Positions 55,276-63,258 are shown, counted from the first letter of the stretch. The stretch is 64,000 bases of DNA from JBBAFS01 sp041655255 (GCA_041655255.1 JBBAFS010000001.1:8988-72987); one strand, 5' to 3'. Program-made: numbers and translations. Notes: generated from the sequence alone by a model not told the origin.

Positions 55276-55833
55276 ATGAGCTACATATGTGGTATTGATG
55301 AAGCTGGACGAGGTCCTTTGGCTGGACCTGTGTGTGCAGCAGCTGTAGTGCTACCCCCCTCTTTCCCCATTGAAGTGTTAGCAGATTCAAAAACACTCTC
55401 ACCTCGAAAGCGGAGTGAGATTGAATCTTTGATAAAAGAGAGTGCTTTGGTGTGGGCTTTAGGGTGGGTCAATCATAAAGATATAGATGTTCTTAATATC
55501 TTAGAGGCAACAATGGTTGCGATGAGAAAAGCGTTTGATAAGGCGTATCACATGTTTCCCAATATTAGCAGTGTGGTGGTAGATGGTAATAAAGCACCTC
55601 AATTGAGTCTACACACTGAAGCTGTTGTACGAGGGGACTCTCTCATAGCTGAGATTATGGCAGCCTCCATTTTAGCAAAACAGGGGCGAGATCGCTTGAT
55701 GGTTCATCTTCACAATCTCTACCCCGAATATGGTTACGCATCCCATAAAGGGTATCCAACAAAGGCCCACATTAAAGCGTGTCAAGAATTTGGACCAAGT
55801 CCAATTCAACGATTAACGTATAGTATTAGGTAG
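55276..55833 (+). CDS. rnhB: Ribonuclease HII
   Basis: This enzyme removes ribonucleotides from DNA-RNA hybrids. From ATG 55276 it has 185 residues. The GIDEAGRGPLAGPV motif carries two catalytic acids (Asp8, Glu9); the others are in SSVVVDGNKAP and KQGRDRLM. LADSKTLSPRKR, SILAKQGRDR and GYASHKGYPT are family hallmarks. No Shine-Dalgarno sequence is present and the start codon lies at the predicted transcription start, so it is probably read from a leaderless mRNA. An extended frame to 55210 would begin inside the promoter region. Confidence 0.95.
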   Translation: MSYICGIDEAGRGPLAGPVCAAAVVLPPSFPIEVLADSKTLSPRKRSEIESLIKESALVWALGWVNHKDIDVLNILEATMVAMRKAFDKAYHMFPNISSVVVDGNKAPQLSLHTEAVVRGDSLIAEIMAASILAKQGRDRLMVHLHNLYPEYGYASHKGYPTKAHIKACQEFGPSPIQRLTYSIR

Positions 55834-56068
55834 GACTGTTTTGACGAAGAAAGTCGAGTGATTTTTGGAACTCACGGACAAACTCTCCTAAGTCTTCAGG
55901 GTAGATTAAAATCGATTGGCGAATAAATTTACCTGAACCACCTTCAACACCTTTACTTTCAACAATATTTAAGAACATATCTCCGTAGACATTCTCTTTT
56001 ACGTTAAAAAAATAGGTTCTATCCTTTGTGACTAATTTAGTCGAAAATACTTCTCCACGAATTCCCAT
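55826..56068 (-). CDS. PUR-domain DNA/RNA-binding protein
   Basis: This 80-residue protein has the PUR-alpha-like/DUF3276 pattern: RGEVFSTKLVTKDRTYFFNV, YGDMFLNIVESK, KFIRQSILIYPEDLGEF and VREFQKSLDFL. In Borrelia the related BpuR binds DNA and RNA and acts as a post-transcriptional or transcriptional regulator; I infer a similar single-strand nucleic-acid-binding role, probably as a dimer. AGGAG precedes the ATG. It follows the tRNA-Gly terminator by 29 bases and is convergent with rnhB, stops overlapping by eight bases. Confidence 0.88.
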   Translation of the reverse strand: MGIRGEVFSTKLVTKDRTYFFNVKENVYGDMFLNIVESKGVEGGSGKFIRQSILIYPEDLGEFVREFQKSLDFLRQNSPT

Positions 56069-56097
56069 AACTCACTCTCCTTCGCTTATTATGTAAC

Positions 56098-56120
56098 AAA
56101 AGCCTGGCAGTGCCAGGCTT
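56098..56120 (-). terminator. Terminator of tRNA-Gly
   Basis: AGCCTGGCA and TGCCAGGCT form a perfect inverted repeat; on the minus strand it is followed by TTTTG. It lies seven bases after tRNA-Gly. Confidence 0.8.
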
Positions 56121-56127
56121 CATTATA

Positions 56128-56198
56128 AGCGCCCGACGGGAATCGAACCCGCCTCTTCAGCTTGGAAGGCTGAGGTAATACCACTATACCACAGGCGC
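56128..56198 (-). tRNA. tRNA-Gly (anticodon TCC)
   Basis: This is a 71-base tRNA with acceptor GCGCCTG / CGGGCGC (one G-U pair), short D-arm GTATAGTGG, anticodon loop CTTCCAA reading GGA (and probably GGG), and T-arm GGTTCGATTCC. CCA is not encoded. Confidence 0.97.
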
Positions 56199-56222
56199 AC
56201 TCATACTGTTTCGTACCAGGTA

Positions 56223-56252
56223 TATATAACGTAAAAACTCCGTAAGGGTCAA
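56223..56252 (-). promoter_or_regulatory. Promoter of tRNA-Gly
   Basis: On the minus strand TTGACC (56252-56247), an 18-base spacer and TATATA (56228-56223). Confidence 0.65.
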
Positions 56253-56270
56253 GGGCTTTGGCTTTTTCTC

Positions 56271-56299
56271 TTGGTACATGTTCAATTATAGGGTATGCT
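56271..56299 (+). promoter_or_regulatory. Promoter of the aminopeptidase pair
   Basis: TTGGTA (56271-56276), a 17-base spacer and TATGCT (56294-56299). The following leader contains AAAGGAG at 56319-56325. Confidence 0.5.
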
Positions 56300-56331
56300 A
56301 TGTGAGTTTATAAAAGAGAAAGGAGTTTTGT

Positions 56332-57516
56332 ATCAAAAATCGTTTTATTACATTTATTATAGAGTATCTTTTACAACTGCAAGAGAATGAGTCGCTCTCT
56401 ATTAATACAGATCAGCAACATTTTCACTTTGTCCAAGACCTTGCTCAAAGAGCGAGTGAAGTGACCAAAAAAGAGGTTCATGTTGTCATTGTGACCGATG
56501 GAAAACCATCTGGACACTACAGTTACACACCCCAAGAGGAGCAAGAGAGTTCTTCTCCTATTACTCGTGGAGTACTGTTACGCATCGATGATACTGAAAA
56601 AAGAGAGTTGGCGAATGATCTTTCAGTCAAAGAGATTGTATCAAGCCCCCCACTACTACAAATGTGTGGAAATCTTGGTTCGCCTCAATTAAATAAAGAA
56701 GTTGCCCCTTGGGCTGTGGTTGCTCTACCAGGAACACAGTGGGCTCAAAAAGTACTTCACCCAAAGGCGACAGAAGAGGAGTTATGGAAAGTCTTTGATT
56801 CTCTGTTTTTCCTTAGTAGTAACAACTTTGATCATAAGTGGAATGGGATTTTTTCAGCTATCAAAGAGCGAGCGCTCTTTTTAAATCGTTTAGAGATACA
56901 AACGCTTCACATACAAACAGATCATACCGATTTATACCTCTCTCTTGTAGAAGAGAGTCGATGGCGTTCAAGTATCCACACCCTCAGTAGTGATCGCCAT
57001 TTTGCTTCTTATATCCCCCCTTTAAGAGTGAGTGCTTTAGTTCACCGTAACTCTGTTCAAGGAGTTGTAAAAGCGAGTGAAGATTTTTATCTGTTTGGGA
57101 AGTTGATTAAACAAGCTCAACTTACCTTCTTTCAAGGAGAATTAACGAACGTTGAAGCAGAAGTTGGTCTTGATGTGTTATTAGAGGCTTTAGCCGTTGA
57201 TGAGGGTGCTTCACGGATATCTGAAATAAGTATCGTCAATCCACATCCTGGGTTTGAACAACTGAGTTTCCCTACCGGTTATAGCGGTTTTGATGATCAT
57301 CATACAACAACCTTAGCTTTAGGGATGGGGGAAGTTTCTCATCTTGAAGATCTTGATACCTACGAGGATGAGAAACAACTTGAAGAGCAAACAGGGTGTA
57401 ATACAAGCTTATTGCACCTACGCTTCCCTATTGGGCATCACACACTTAGTATTGAAGCTATTACTGAAGATGGGGAAAAAGTCCTCATTGTCAGCGATGG
57501 TATGACTATAATCTAA
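56332..57516 (+). CDS. Degenerate M29 aminopeptidase paralogue with a non-standard start
   Basis: This copy aligns along its length with the intact M29 gene that follows. The coding frame extends upstream of the first ordinary start (GTG 56461): codons from 56332 translate to a normal M29 N terminus (ITFIIEYLLQLQENESLSIN, then HFHFVQDLAQRA). No ATG, GTG or TTG is in frame there; an ATC at 56332 sits six bases after AAAGGAG, the place where a start should be. Metal ligands are partly lost: the Glu of CEG is Lys (LIKQAQLTF) and the HTDF motif is HLRFPIG, while SEISIVN and HTTTLALG keep their Glu and His. Peptidase activity is unlikely. It may be a regulatory partner of the second copy or an early pseudogene. 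Its stop codon lies directly before the next gene. Confidence 0.75.
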   Translation: MKNRFITFIIEYLLQLQENESLSINTDQQHFHFVQDLAQRASEVTKKEVHVVIVTDGKPSGHYSYTPQEEQESSSPITRGVLLRIDDTEKRELANDLSVKEIVSSPPLLQMCGNLGSPQLNKEVAPWAVVALPGTQWAQKVLHPKATEEELWKVFDSLFFLSSNNFDHKWNGIFSAIKERALFLNRLEIQTLHIQTDHTDLYLSLVEESRWRSSIHTLSSDRHFASYIPPLRVSALVHRNSVQGVVKASEDFYLFGKLIKQAQLTFFQGELTNVEAEVGLDVLLEALAVDEGASRISEISIVNPHPGFEQLSFPTGYSGFDDHHTTTLALGMGEVSHLEDLDTYEDEKQLEEQTGCNTSLLHLRFPIGHHTLSIEAITEDGEKVLIVSDGMTII

Positions 57517-57531
57517 TTGAAGGAGAAAAGG

Positions 57532-58761
57532 GTGAAAAGTATCGAACAGTTGAATAAAGAGTATGCAAAACTTGTTATTGAAACAGGAATTAACCTCTAT
57601 AAGGGGCAATCTTTGCTCATTAAAACAGGTCCTGCACATTATGAGTTTGCTCAATTGTTAGCTCTAACGGCTTATGAGAGAGGGGCTCAGTTTGTCAAAA
57701 TTGATATTGATGACTTTGAGTTAATTAAAAGCAGACTTGAAAACCAAGACGAAAAGGCTTTACAAGAAGTGCCCGATTTCTCAAAAACAATTGATTATGA
57801 GATGATGGTGAAAGATTGGGCTTATATCCGAATTGATAACACTGAAGATCGTCACTTTCTTGAAGATGCAGATCCTCAAAAACTCTCTACCTATCGCTCT
57901 TCTTTAAGTATCTCTGGAAGATTATATCAACAAAGTAGAATGCGTCATGAACACCCTTGGTGTGTGATATGTGCCCCTGGTCCTGTCTGGGCACAACAAA
58001 TCTTAGGTGAAGATGCCACTGTTGAACAACTTTGGTCGCTTTTAGCCCCAATTCTAAAACTCGATGCTCAAGATCCTTCACAAGCATGGCAAGACCACAG
58101 CGATGTGTTAACACAAAGAGGAGAGCTCTTAGATACCTTACAGATTAAAGAACTTCATTTTAGCAGTAGTAAAACAGATTTACGCATCGGCTTTACCTCC
58201 CAAAGCAGATGGAAAGGGGGTGGAGATCCCCTACCCAGCGGTCGTTGGTTTATGCCAAACCTTCCTACTGAAGAGGTCTTTACTACCCCTGACCGACTCC
58301 AAGCTGAAGGGTATGTAGAAACTACTCGTCCTGTCTCGGTGATGGGTTCGGTGTGTGAGGGGGTACGTCTTACCTTTACAAAGGGAAAGGTTACCTCTGT
58401 ACGTGCTACTAAAGGCCAAGAGGTGATGGAGAAGTTTCTCTCAATCGATGAAGGCTCTTCGTACTTGGGAGAGGTTGCTTTAGTCGATGAACAATCTCCT
58501 ATTAGCCAATCTAAGAAGATTTTCCACTCAATTTTATACGATGAGAATGCTTCGTGTCATATCGCCTTAGGTGCTGGGTATCCTTCGTGCTTAGCCCATG
58601 CAGAGACACTCACTAGTAGCGAAAAACTTCTTGAAGCTGGGTGTAACCAATCACTGAATCATACCGATTTCATGATTGGATCTGATGATATGGATATTGT
58701 TGCCACCACATATGATAACAAAGAAGTGCCTATTATGAGAAAGGGGAGCTTCGCTATGTAG
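57532..58761 (+). CDS. M29-family aminopeptidase (AmpS-like)
   Basis: This is a metal-dependent aminopeptidase of 409 residues, active on small peptides. Metal-binding positions are present: Glu in SVCEGVRLTF (about 273), Glu in YLGEVALVDE (about 313), His in ASCHIALGAGYP (about 342), and His and Asp in LNHTDFMIGSDDMD (about 376). The GTG start has AAGGAG six bases upstream; the TTG at 57517 is less likely. It lies 15 bases after its degenerate paralogue, which shows a tandem duplication. It overlaps coaX convergently by eight bases. Confidence 0.92.
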   Translation: MKSIEQLNKEYAKLVIETGINLYKGQSLLIKTGPAHYEFAQLLALTAYERGAQFVKIDIDDFELIKSRLENQDEKALQEVPDFSKTIDYEMMVKDWAYIRIDNTEDRHFLEDADPQKLSTYRSSLSISGRLYQQSRMRHEHPWCVICAPGPVWAQQILGEDATVEQLWSLLAPILKLDAQDPSQAWQDHSDVLTQRGELLDTLQIKELHFSSSKTDLRIGFTSQSRWKGGGDPLPSGRWFMPNLPTEEVFTTPDRLQAEGYVETTRPVSVMGSVCEGVRLTFTKGKVTSVRATKGQEVMEKFLSIDEGSSYLGEVALVDEQSPISQSKKIFHSILYDENASCHIALGAGYPSCLAHAETLTSSEKLLEAGCNQSLNHTDFMIGSDDMDIVATTYDNKEVPIMRKGSFAM

Positions 58762-59503
58762 TTGCCATAATGCGTAGTCCCTCTAATGTGAGACGCTGCT
58801 CGATTAAATCGACACGCTCAATAAGGGGGGCTAATGCATAAACTAAGCCACCAGTGGCTATGAGTACTACTTTTCTATTTAGCTCTTTCTCAGTGAGTGA
58901 GACAAGTTCTTTCACCAGCCCACTAAAACCATACATAATTCCACTTTGAATCGAATCTTCACTCGTTCGCCCTAACACCCCTTTGGGTTCTACTAATTGC
59001 ACCGAGGGAATTTGTGCCGTATTTCTAAATAGTGAACTGACAGCTGTCTCTAATCCTGGAGCGATGGCTACTCCTAAAATATTCCCATCTGAATCGACTG
59101 TGGTGAGAGTGAGAGCTGTTCCTAAATCGAGTACCATACAGGTCTCACTTGGATAGAGATGGTGAGCTGCTTCAGCATTCGCCAATAAATCATACCCCAA
59201 TTCGGGAGGGATAGATGCTCTTTGAATTCCAACTGCACTATCGTGTGTGACAATAAGAGGTTCAATTGAACACAGAGAGTGAACTACATTACCAATAGGT
59301 TTTGTTAATTTAGGGACAACAGAAGAGACAACCGCTTGGTCAATCTCTTTAATCGAGTCAGAAAGCATCCGCTCAATGATTACAAGATACTCATCTCCTG
59401 TTTTTTTAGGATCGCTGTGAATTCTCCATGACCCTATCCATTCATTATTATGATATGTGGCTAACACAATGTTCGTATTACCGATATCGACAACTAATAA
59501 CAT
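58754..59503 (-). CDS. coaX: Type III pantothenate kinase
   Basis: This is the first enzyme of CoA synthesis. The 249-residue ASKHA-fold protein has LVVDIGNTNIVLA, SSVVPKLT, YDLLANAEAAHHLYP, MVLDLGTALTLTTVD and GFSGLVKELV, with GGLVYALAP near the end. AGGAG precedes the ATG and it follows the ABC-F gene by nine bases. Confidence 0.96.
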   Translation of the reverse strand: MLLVVDIGNTNIVLATYHNNEWIGSWRIHSDPKKTGDEYLVIIERMLSDSIKEIDQAVVSSVVPKLTKPIGNVVHSLCSIEPLIVTHDSAVGIQRASIPPELGYDLLANAEAAHHLYPSETCMVLDLGTALTLTTVDSDGNILGVAIAPGLETAVSSLFRNTAQIPSVQLVEPKGVLGRTSEDSIQSGIMYGFSGLVKELVSLTEKELNRKVVLIATGGLVYALAPLIERVDLIEQRLTLEGLRIMATT

Positions 59504-59512
59504 AACGTTCTC

Positions 59513-61150
59513 CTAAATCATCACCCTTGATTGCCCTTTATAGTAGGTGGTTCTCAGATTTCGAACTTCGTCATTACGTAAGTATTCGTCAAGTGTCATC
59601 ATCCTATCAATAAGTTTCCCATCGGGGGTAATTTCAATAATACGATTAGCAATCGATGAGACAAATTGGTGGTCGTGACTGTTAAAGAGTAACACTCCTT
59701 TAAAATCGATAAGACCGTTGTTAAGACTTTGAATAGCTTCCAAATCTAAGTGGCTCGTTGGTTCATCAAAAATCAGAACATTTGATTGTTCGAGCATCAT
59801 TTTAGCTAAAAGGCAGCGGACCTTCTCTCCCCCACTTAACACAGTGGCATCTTTTAATGATTCATCACCACTAAAAAGCATACGTCCTAAGAAGGAGCGG
59901 ATAAAGGTTTCATCCTTCTCTTTTGAATATTGCCTGAGCCAATCGGTGATATTCATATGTTTATTAAAAAGGTGGGCATTATCTTTTGGGAAATAGCTCA
60001 TTTTGATTGTTACTCCCCACTCATATGTTCCTGCCTCTGCTTCAAGTTCTGAAGCGATAATATCAAAGAGGTAGGTCTTTGCATTGTGATTAGGTCCTAC
60101 AAATGCAATCTTATCTCCGTTATTCACCGTGAGGTTGATATCATCTAATACAGGTATTCCTTCATGACTAATTGAAAGATTTTTTACAGAGAGGATATTT
60201 TTTCCAGGTTCTCGTTCAGGTTTAAAAGCGACATATGGGAAACGGCGAGATGAGGGTTTAATATCATCAATAGTGAGTTTTTCAATGAGCTTTTTACGGC
60301 TGGTTGCCTGACGAGCTTTCGAGAGGTTTGAACTAAAACGTTGGACAAACTCTTTAAGTTCAGCCACCTTCTCTTCTCTTCTTTTTTTCTCATCTTTAAG
60401 TTGTTTTGCTGCTAACTGACTTGAGAAATACCAAAAATCGTAGTTTCCCACAAAGAGTTGGATTTTACCATAATCGATATCAGCAATATGAGTACACACC
60501 TCATTTAAGAAGTGACGGTCGTGACTGACAACAATAACAGTGTTATTAAAATCGGCTAAAAACCCTTCTAGCCAATGAATCGATTCTAAATCTAAGTGGT
60601 TTGTCGGTTCGTCTAATAAGAGGATATCAGGGTTTCCAAAGAGTGCTTGAGCTAAGAGGACTCGTACTTTAAGCATATCTTCGATTTCGCCCATGGATTT
60701 ATGAAGAAGTTCTTCATTCATTCCTAGTCCATCTAATAACACACCAACCTCTGCTTCGGCTTCCCAGCCACCTAACTCGGCAAACTCTCCCTCTAATTCG
60801 GCAGCTTTTAATCCATCTTCTTCGGTGAAATTAGCTTTTTCATAAATCGCATCACGCTCTTTCATCACTGCATAGAGTTTTTCATACCCCATGATCACCG
60901 TCTCTAACACAGTATATTCATTATAGATAAAGTGATCTTGCTGTAAGACAGCTATCCTCTCGCCAGGGGTGATGATGATCTCCCCTTTATCAGGTTCGAT
61001 GTCTCCACTGAGAATCTTTAAAAAAGTCGACTTCCCTGCTCCATTAGCACCAATAACCCCATAGCAATTTCCTGGGGTGAATTTAAGGTTCACATCCTTA
61101 AAGAGTGTTTGTGTTCCATATGCAAGTGATATATTCGCTACTGTTATCAT
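59513..61150 (-). CDS. ABC-F ribosome-associated ATPase (YbiT/YkpA subfamily)
   Basis: This soluble protein of 545 residues has two ABC domains and no membrane segments; ABC-F proteins act at the ribosome E-site or in antibiotic protection. Domain 1 has Walker A GANGAGKST and Walker B LLLDEPTNHLDLES, but the signature is degenerate (MGEIEDMLKVRVLLAQALFG). Domain 2 has signature LSGGEKVRCLLAK but a weakened Walker A (GPNHNAKTY). The linker RFSSNLSKARQATSRKK and PSSRRFPYV are typical of the YbiT/YkpA branch. ATG 61150 with AGGA upstream is chosen; the longer frame enters the tRNA terminator. Confidence 0.9.
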   Translation of the reverse strand: MITVANISLAYGTQTLFKDVNLKFTPGNCYGVIGANGAGKSTFLKILSGDIEPDKGEIIITPGERIAVLQQDHFIYNEYTVLETVIMGYEKLYAVMKERDAIYEKANFTEEDGLKAAELEGEFAELGGWEAEAEVGVLLDGLGMNEELLHKSMGEIEDMLKVRVLLAQALFGNPDILLLDEPTNHLDLESIHWLEGFLADFNNTVIVVSHDRHFLNEVCTHIADIDYGKIQLFVGNYDFWYFSSQLAAKQLKDEKKRREEKVAELKEFVQRFSSNLSKARQATSRKKLIEKLTIDDIKPSSRRFPYVAFKPEREPGKNILSVKNLSISHEGIPVLDDINLTVNNGDKIAFVGPNHNAKTYLFDIIASELEAEAGTYEWGVTIKMSYFPKDNAHLFNKHMNITDWLRQYSKEKDETFIRSFLGRMLFSGDESLKDATVLSGGEKVRCLLAKMMLEQSNVLIFDEPTSHLDLEAIQSLNNGLIDFKGVLLFNSHDHQFVSSIANRIIEITPDGKLIDRMMTLDEYLRNDEVRNLRTTYYKGQSRVMI

Positions 61151-61190
61151 CTCATCGTTCCTATGTTTGTAAATTGTACTTATATAAGCA

Positions 61191-61219
61191 TAAAAAAACC
61201 AGCCCACCTGGAGCTGGTC
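61191..61219 (-). terminator. Terminator of the tRNA-Gln/tRNA-Glu unit
   Basis: On the minus strand ACCAGC and GCTGGT form the stem of a hairpin followed by TTTTTTT. It begins a few bases after tRNA-Glu. Confidence 0.85.
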
Positions 61220-61223
61220 TAGA

Positions 61224-61295
61224 TAGTCCCTAGGGGAATCGAACCCCTCTTTGAAGACTGAGAATCTCCCGTCCTAACCGATAGACGAAGGGACC
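61224..61295 (-). tRNA. tRNA-Glu (anticodon CTC)
   Basis: This is a 72-base tRNA with acceptor GGTCCCT / AGGGACT (first pair G-U), the Glu-type TTCGTCTATCGG D-region, anticodon loop TTCTCAG reading GAG, and T-arm GGTTCGATTCC. It lies nine bases after tRNA-Gln. A CTC isoacceptor implies a second tRNA-Glu (TTC) elsewhere. Confidence 0.95.
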
Positions 61296-61304
61296 ATACG
61301 TGAT

Positions 61305-61375
61305 CTGGGATGAAGGGATTCGAACCCCTAAAGGCAGAACCAGAATCTGCTGTGTTACCATTACACTACATCCCA
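61305..61375 (-). tRNA. tRNA-Gln (anticodon CTG)
   Basis: This is a 71-base tRNA with acceptor TGGGATG / CATCCCA (T1-A72, usual for Gln), anticodon stem GCAGA / TCTGC around TTCTGGT, reading CAG, and T-arm GGTTCGAATCC. Confidence 0.96.
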
Positions 61376-61393
61376 TCATCGCAAATCACGTTG

Positions 61394-61423
61394 AATCTAC
61401 CAAAAGTTTCCCTTTTATGTCAA
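61394..61423 (-). promoter_or_regulatory. Promoter of the tRNA-Gln/tRNA-Glu unit
   Basis: On the minus strand TTGACA (61423-61418), an 18-base spacer and TAGATT (61399-61394), about 18 bases before tRNA-Gln. Confidence 0.65.
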
Positions 61424-61428
61424 GCGAA

Positions 61429-61959
61429 TTACTCGCTGTCGTAGTTAATCAAAGTATCGACTACATAATTAGGTAACACCTTCTCATAATCTAAGAAAGG
61501 AAGGCCAATAATACCAAATACTCCCGCTACATGTGCCCCCATCTCTTCAATCAGCTCAGCTGCGGCTTTGATTGTTCCACCAGTGGCAATTAAATCATCA
61601 ACCAACAATATGTTTTGTCCAGGTTGTACATCACTTTCTTGGATAGCGACAAAATCTTGTCCGTACTCTAAGTTATATTTTCGCTCTTTCACCTTTCCTG
61701 GGAGTTTTCCTCGTTTACGCACTAAGATTAAAGGGAGTCCTAATTCATAGGCAAAGGGGGCTGCAAAGACAAACCCTCGAGCTTCAACACAGGCAATAGC
61801 ATCTATTTTAGCATCTTTATAACGACGAACCATCTCCTTTATAGTAAATTTAAAGGCTTCAGGGTTCGTTAAAATACTGGTGATATCATAAAACAGAATT
61901 CCTTGGCGGGGAAAATCATGAATCTTCCTTACGGCATTATCTAAGTCATAATTCATCAT
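61429..61959 (-). CDS. apt: Adenine phosphoribosyltransferase
   Basis: This purine-salvage enzyme makes AMP from adenine and PRPP. The 176-residue protein has DFPRQGILFYDITSIL, IACVEARGFVFAAPFA, LVRKRGKLPG and the PRPP loop ILLVDDLIATGGTIKAA. AGGAG precedes the first ATG. It follows tsaD by ten bases. Confidence 0.96.
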   Translation of the reverse strand: MMNYDLDNAVRKIHDFPRQGILFYDITSILTNPEAFKFTIKEMVRRYKDAKIDAIACVEARGFVFAAPFAYELGLPLILVRKRGKLPGKVKERKYNLEYGQDFVAIQESDVQPGQNILLVDDLIATGGTIKAAAELIEEMGAHVAGVFGIIGLPFLDYEKVLPNYVVDTLINYDSE

Positions 61960-61969
61960 TCAATCTCTC

Positions 61970-62974
61970 CTACAGATGTGATTTTTTAAATTCAGTTACT
62001 CGAGCAGATGCACTCTCTTCTAATGAAGAGGTTTTACCATCAATGAGGTAATGATACGCTAAAGCGGCAATCATTGCACCATTGTCGGTACACAATTGCA
62101 TTGAAGGAAAAGAGGTTTCAATATCTTGTAACGACGAGAGTTCTTTTCGTAACAGTGAGTTCGCTGCAACTCCTCCCCCTATCGACAATCTTTTTAGTCC
62201 TGTCACTTCTAAAGCTCTTTTAACCCGTTTTACAATGATACCAATAGCAACTCGTTGAAAACTTGCAGCAATGTTTTCTTTGCTTTTTTCACTTGTTTTG
62301 TCCCAAAATTGATCCATTTGATTAATCACTGCGCTTTTTAAGCCACTGTAAGAGACATTAAATGGGTGATCAATATTGATTCCTGGAAATAAGAAAGCGT
62401 GAGCATTTCCTTTTTGAGCTAAAGTATCAATTGCCTTTCCCCCTGGATATCCAAGATCATAGTGGGTGGCTACTTTATCATATGCTTCACCAATAGCATC
62501 ATCAATGGTAGTACCAAGAACTTCAATATCATCGTATGAGTGGACTATTCCGATAACGGTGTGTCCACCTGATACTAATAATCCAAGATATGGGTATGTT
62601 AGAGGATGTTCGATTTGTGATGCGTGTAGGTGTGCTCGAATGTGATCAATACCGATAAAAGGGAGATCTAATGTAGCAGCGTACGCTTTAGCAAAGTTCA
62701 CTCCAACTAACAAAGATCCCATAAGACCTGGGCGGGAAGTGACACTTATTGCATCGAGTTGATCTGGCTGTATATTGGCTTCTTGTAAGGCAGAAAGGAC
62801 TACTTCACTGATCCATTGGGTATGAAGACGTGAAGCAAGTTCAGGTACTACTCCATTAAACGATTTATGTAACTCTATTTGAGTAGCTATGACATTGCTA
62901 AGAATATGCTTTCCATCTTGTACGATAGAAGCGGAGCACTCATCACACGAAGTCTCGATTCCGAGAACGTACAT
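61970..62974 (-). CDS. tsaD: tRNA t6A37 threonylcarbamoyl transferase subunit
   Basis: TsaD transfers the threonylcarbamoyl group made by the Sua5/TsaC protein (13747-14313) to A37 of ANN-reading tRNAs. The 334-residue protein has LGIETSCDECSASIV, the metal-binding IDHIRAHLHAS (HxxxH), YLGLLVSGGHT, and NVSYSGLKSAV. The C-terminal SIGGGVAANSLLR and TDNGAMIAAL are present. TsaB and TsaE are not in the window. The start overlaps the upstream small gene (TAATG). Confidence 0.97.
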   Translation of the reverse strand: MYVLGIETSCDECSASIVQDGKHILSNVIATQIELHKSFNGVVPELASRLHTQWISEVVLSALQEANIQPDQLDAISVTSRPGLMGSLLVGVNFAKAYAATLDLPFIGIDHIRAHLHASQIEHPLTYPYLGLLVSGGHTVIGIVHSYDDIEVLGTTIDDAIGEAYDKVATHYDLGYPGGKAIDTLAQKGNAHAFLFPGINIDHPFNVSYSGLKSAVINQMDQFWDKTSEKSKENIAASFQRVAIGIIVKRVKRALEVTGLKRLSIGGGVAANSLLRKELSSLQDIETSFPSMQLCTDNGAMIAALAYHYLIDGKTSSLEESASARVTEFKKSHL

Positions 62975-63258
62975 TAAAATTCCTCTATCTCTATAATTAC
63001 TTCACTTTGATCAAAACCAAATCCGGTCTCTATGATATCAGGGAACATCTCTTTATAGAAATCAACGACAGCTGGTGTCCACGATGGACCCACTTTGATA
63101 CTCACATCGTATGGGACCTTAATAGCGACAACGCGCTCTACGGGGACTGAATGTTTGGCTCTTACACGTGCAGGTTTTTTACTCAGAATGAACTCCCTCT
63201 TTGTTTTACTACGGTATAAGGTAGATGGGATTAACAAATTAATCAAGCACACTTTCAT
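62974..63258 (-). CDS. Small basic protein upstream of tsaD, unknown
   Basis: I do not recognise this 94-residue protein. The first 45 residues are basic (RSKTKREFILSKKPARVRAK); the second half looks like one small alpha-beta domain (VVAIKVPYDVSIKVGPSWTP, then VVDFYKEMFPDIIETG and EVIIEIEEF). GGGAG lies nine bases before the ATG, and it overlaps tsaD by one base, so it is probably translated. Confidence 0.6.
   Translation of the reverse strand: MKVCLINLLIPSTLYRSKTKREFILSKKPARVRAKHSVPVERVVAIKVPYDVSIKVGPSWTPAVVDFYKEMFPDIIETGFGFDQSEVIIEIEEF

Noticed and set aside
56461..57516. GTG 56461 as the start of the first M29 paralogue
   Set aside because: Roughly 43 codons upstream are clearly homologous to the intact paralogue's N terminus, and no good ribosome binding site precedes the GTG.
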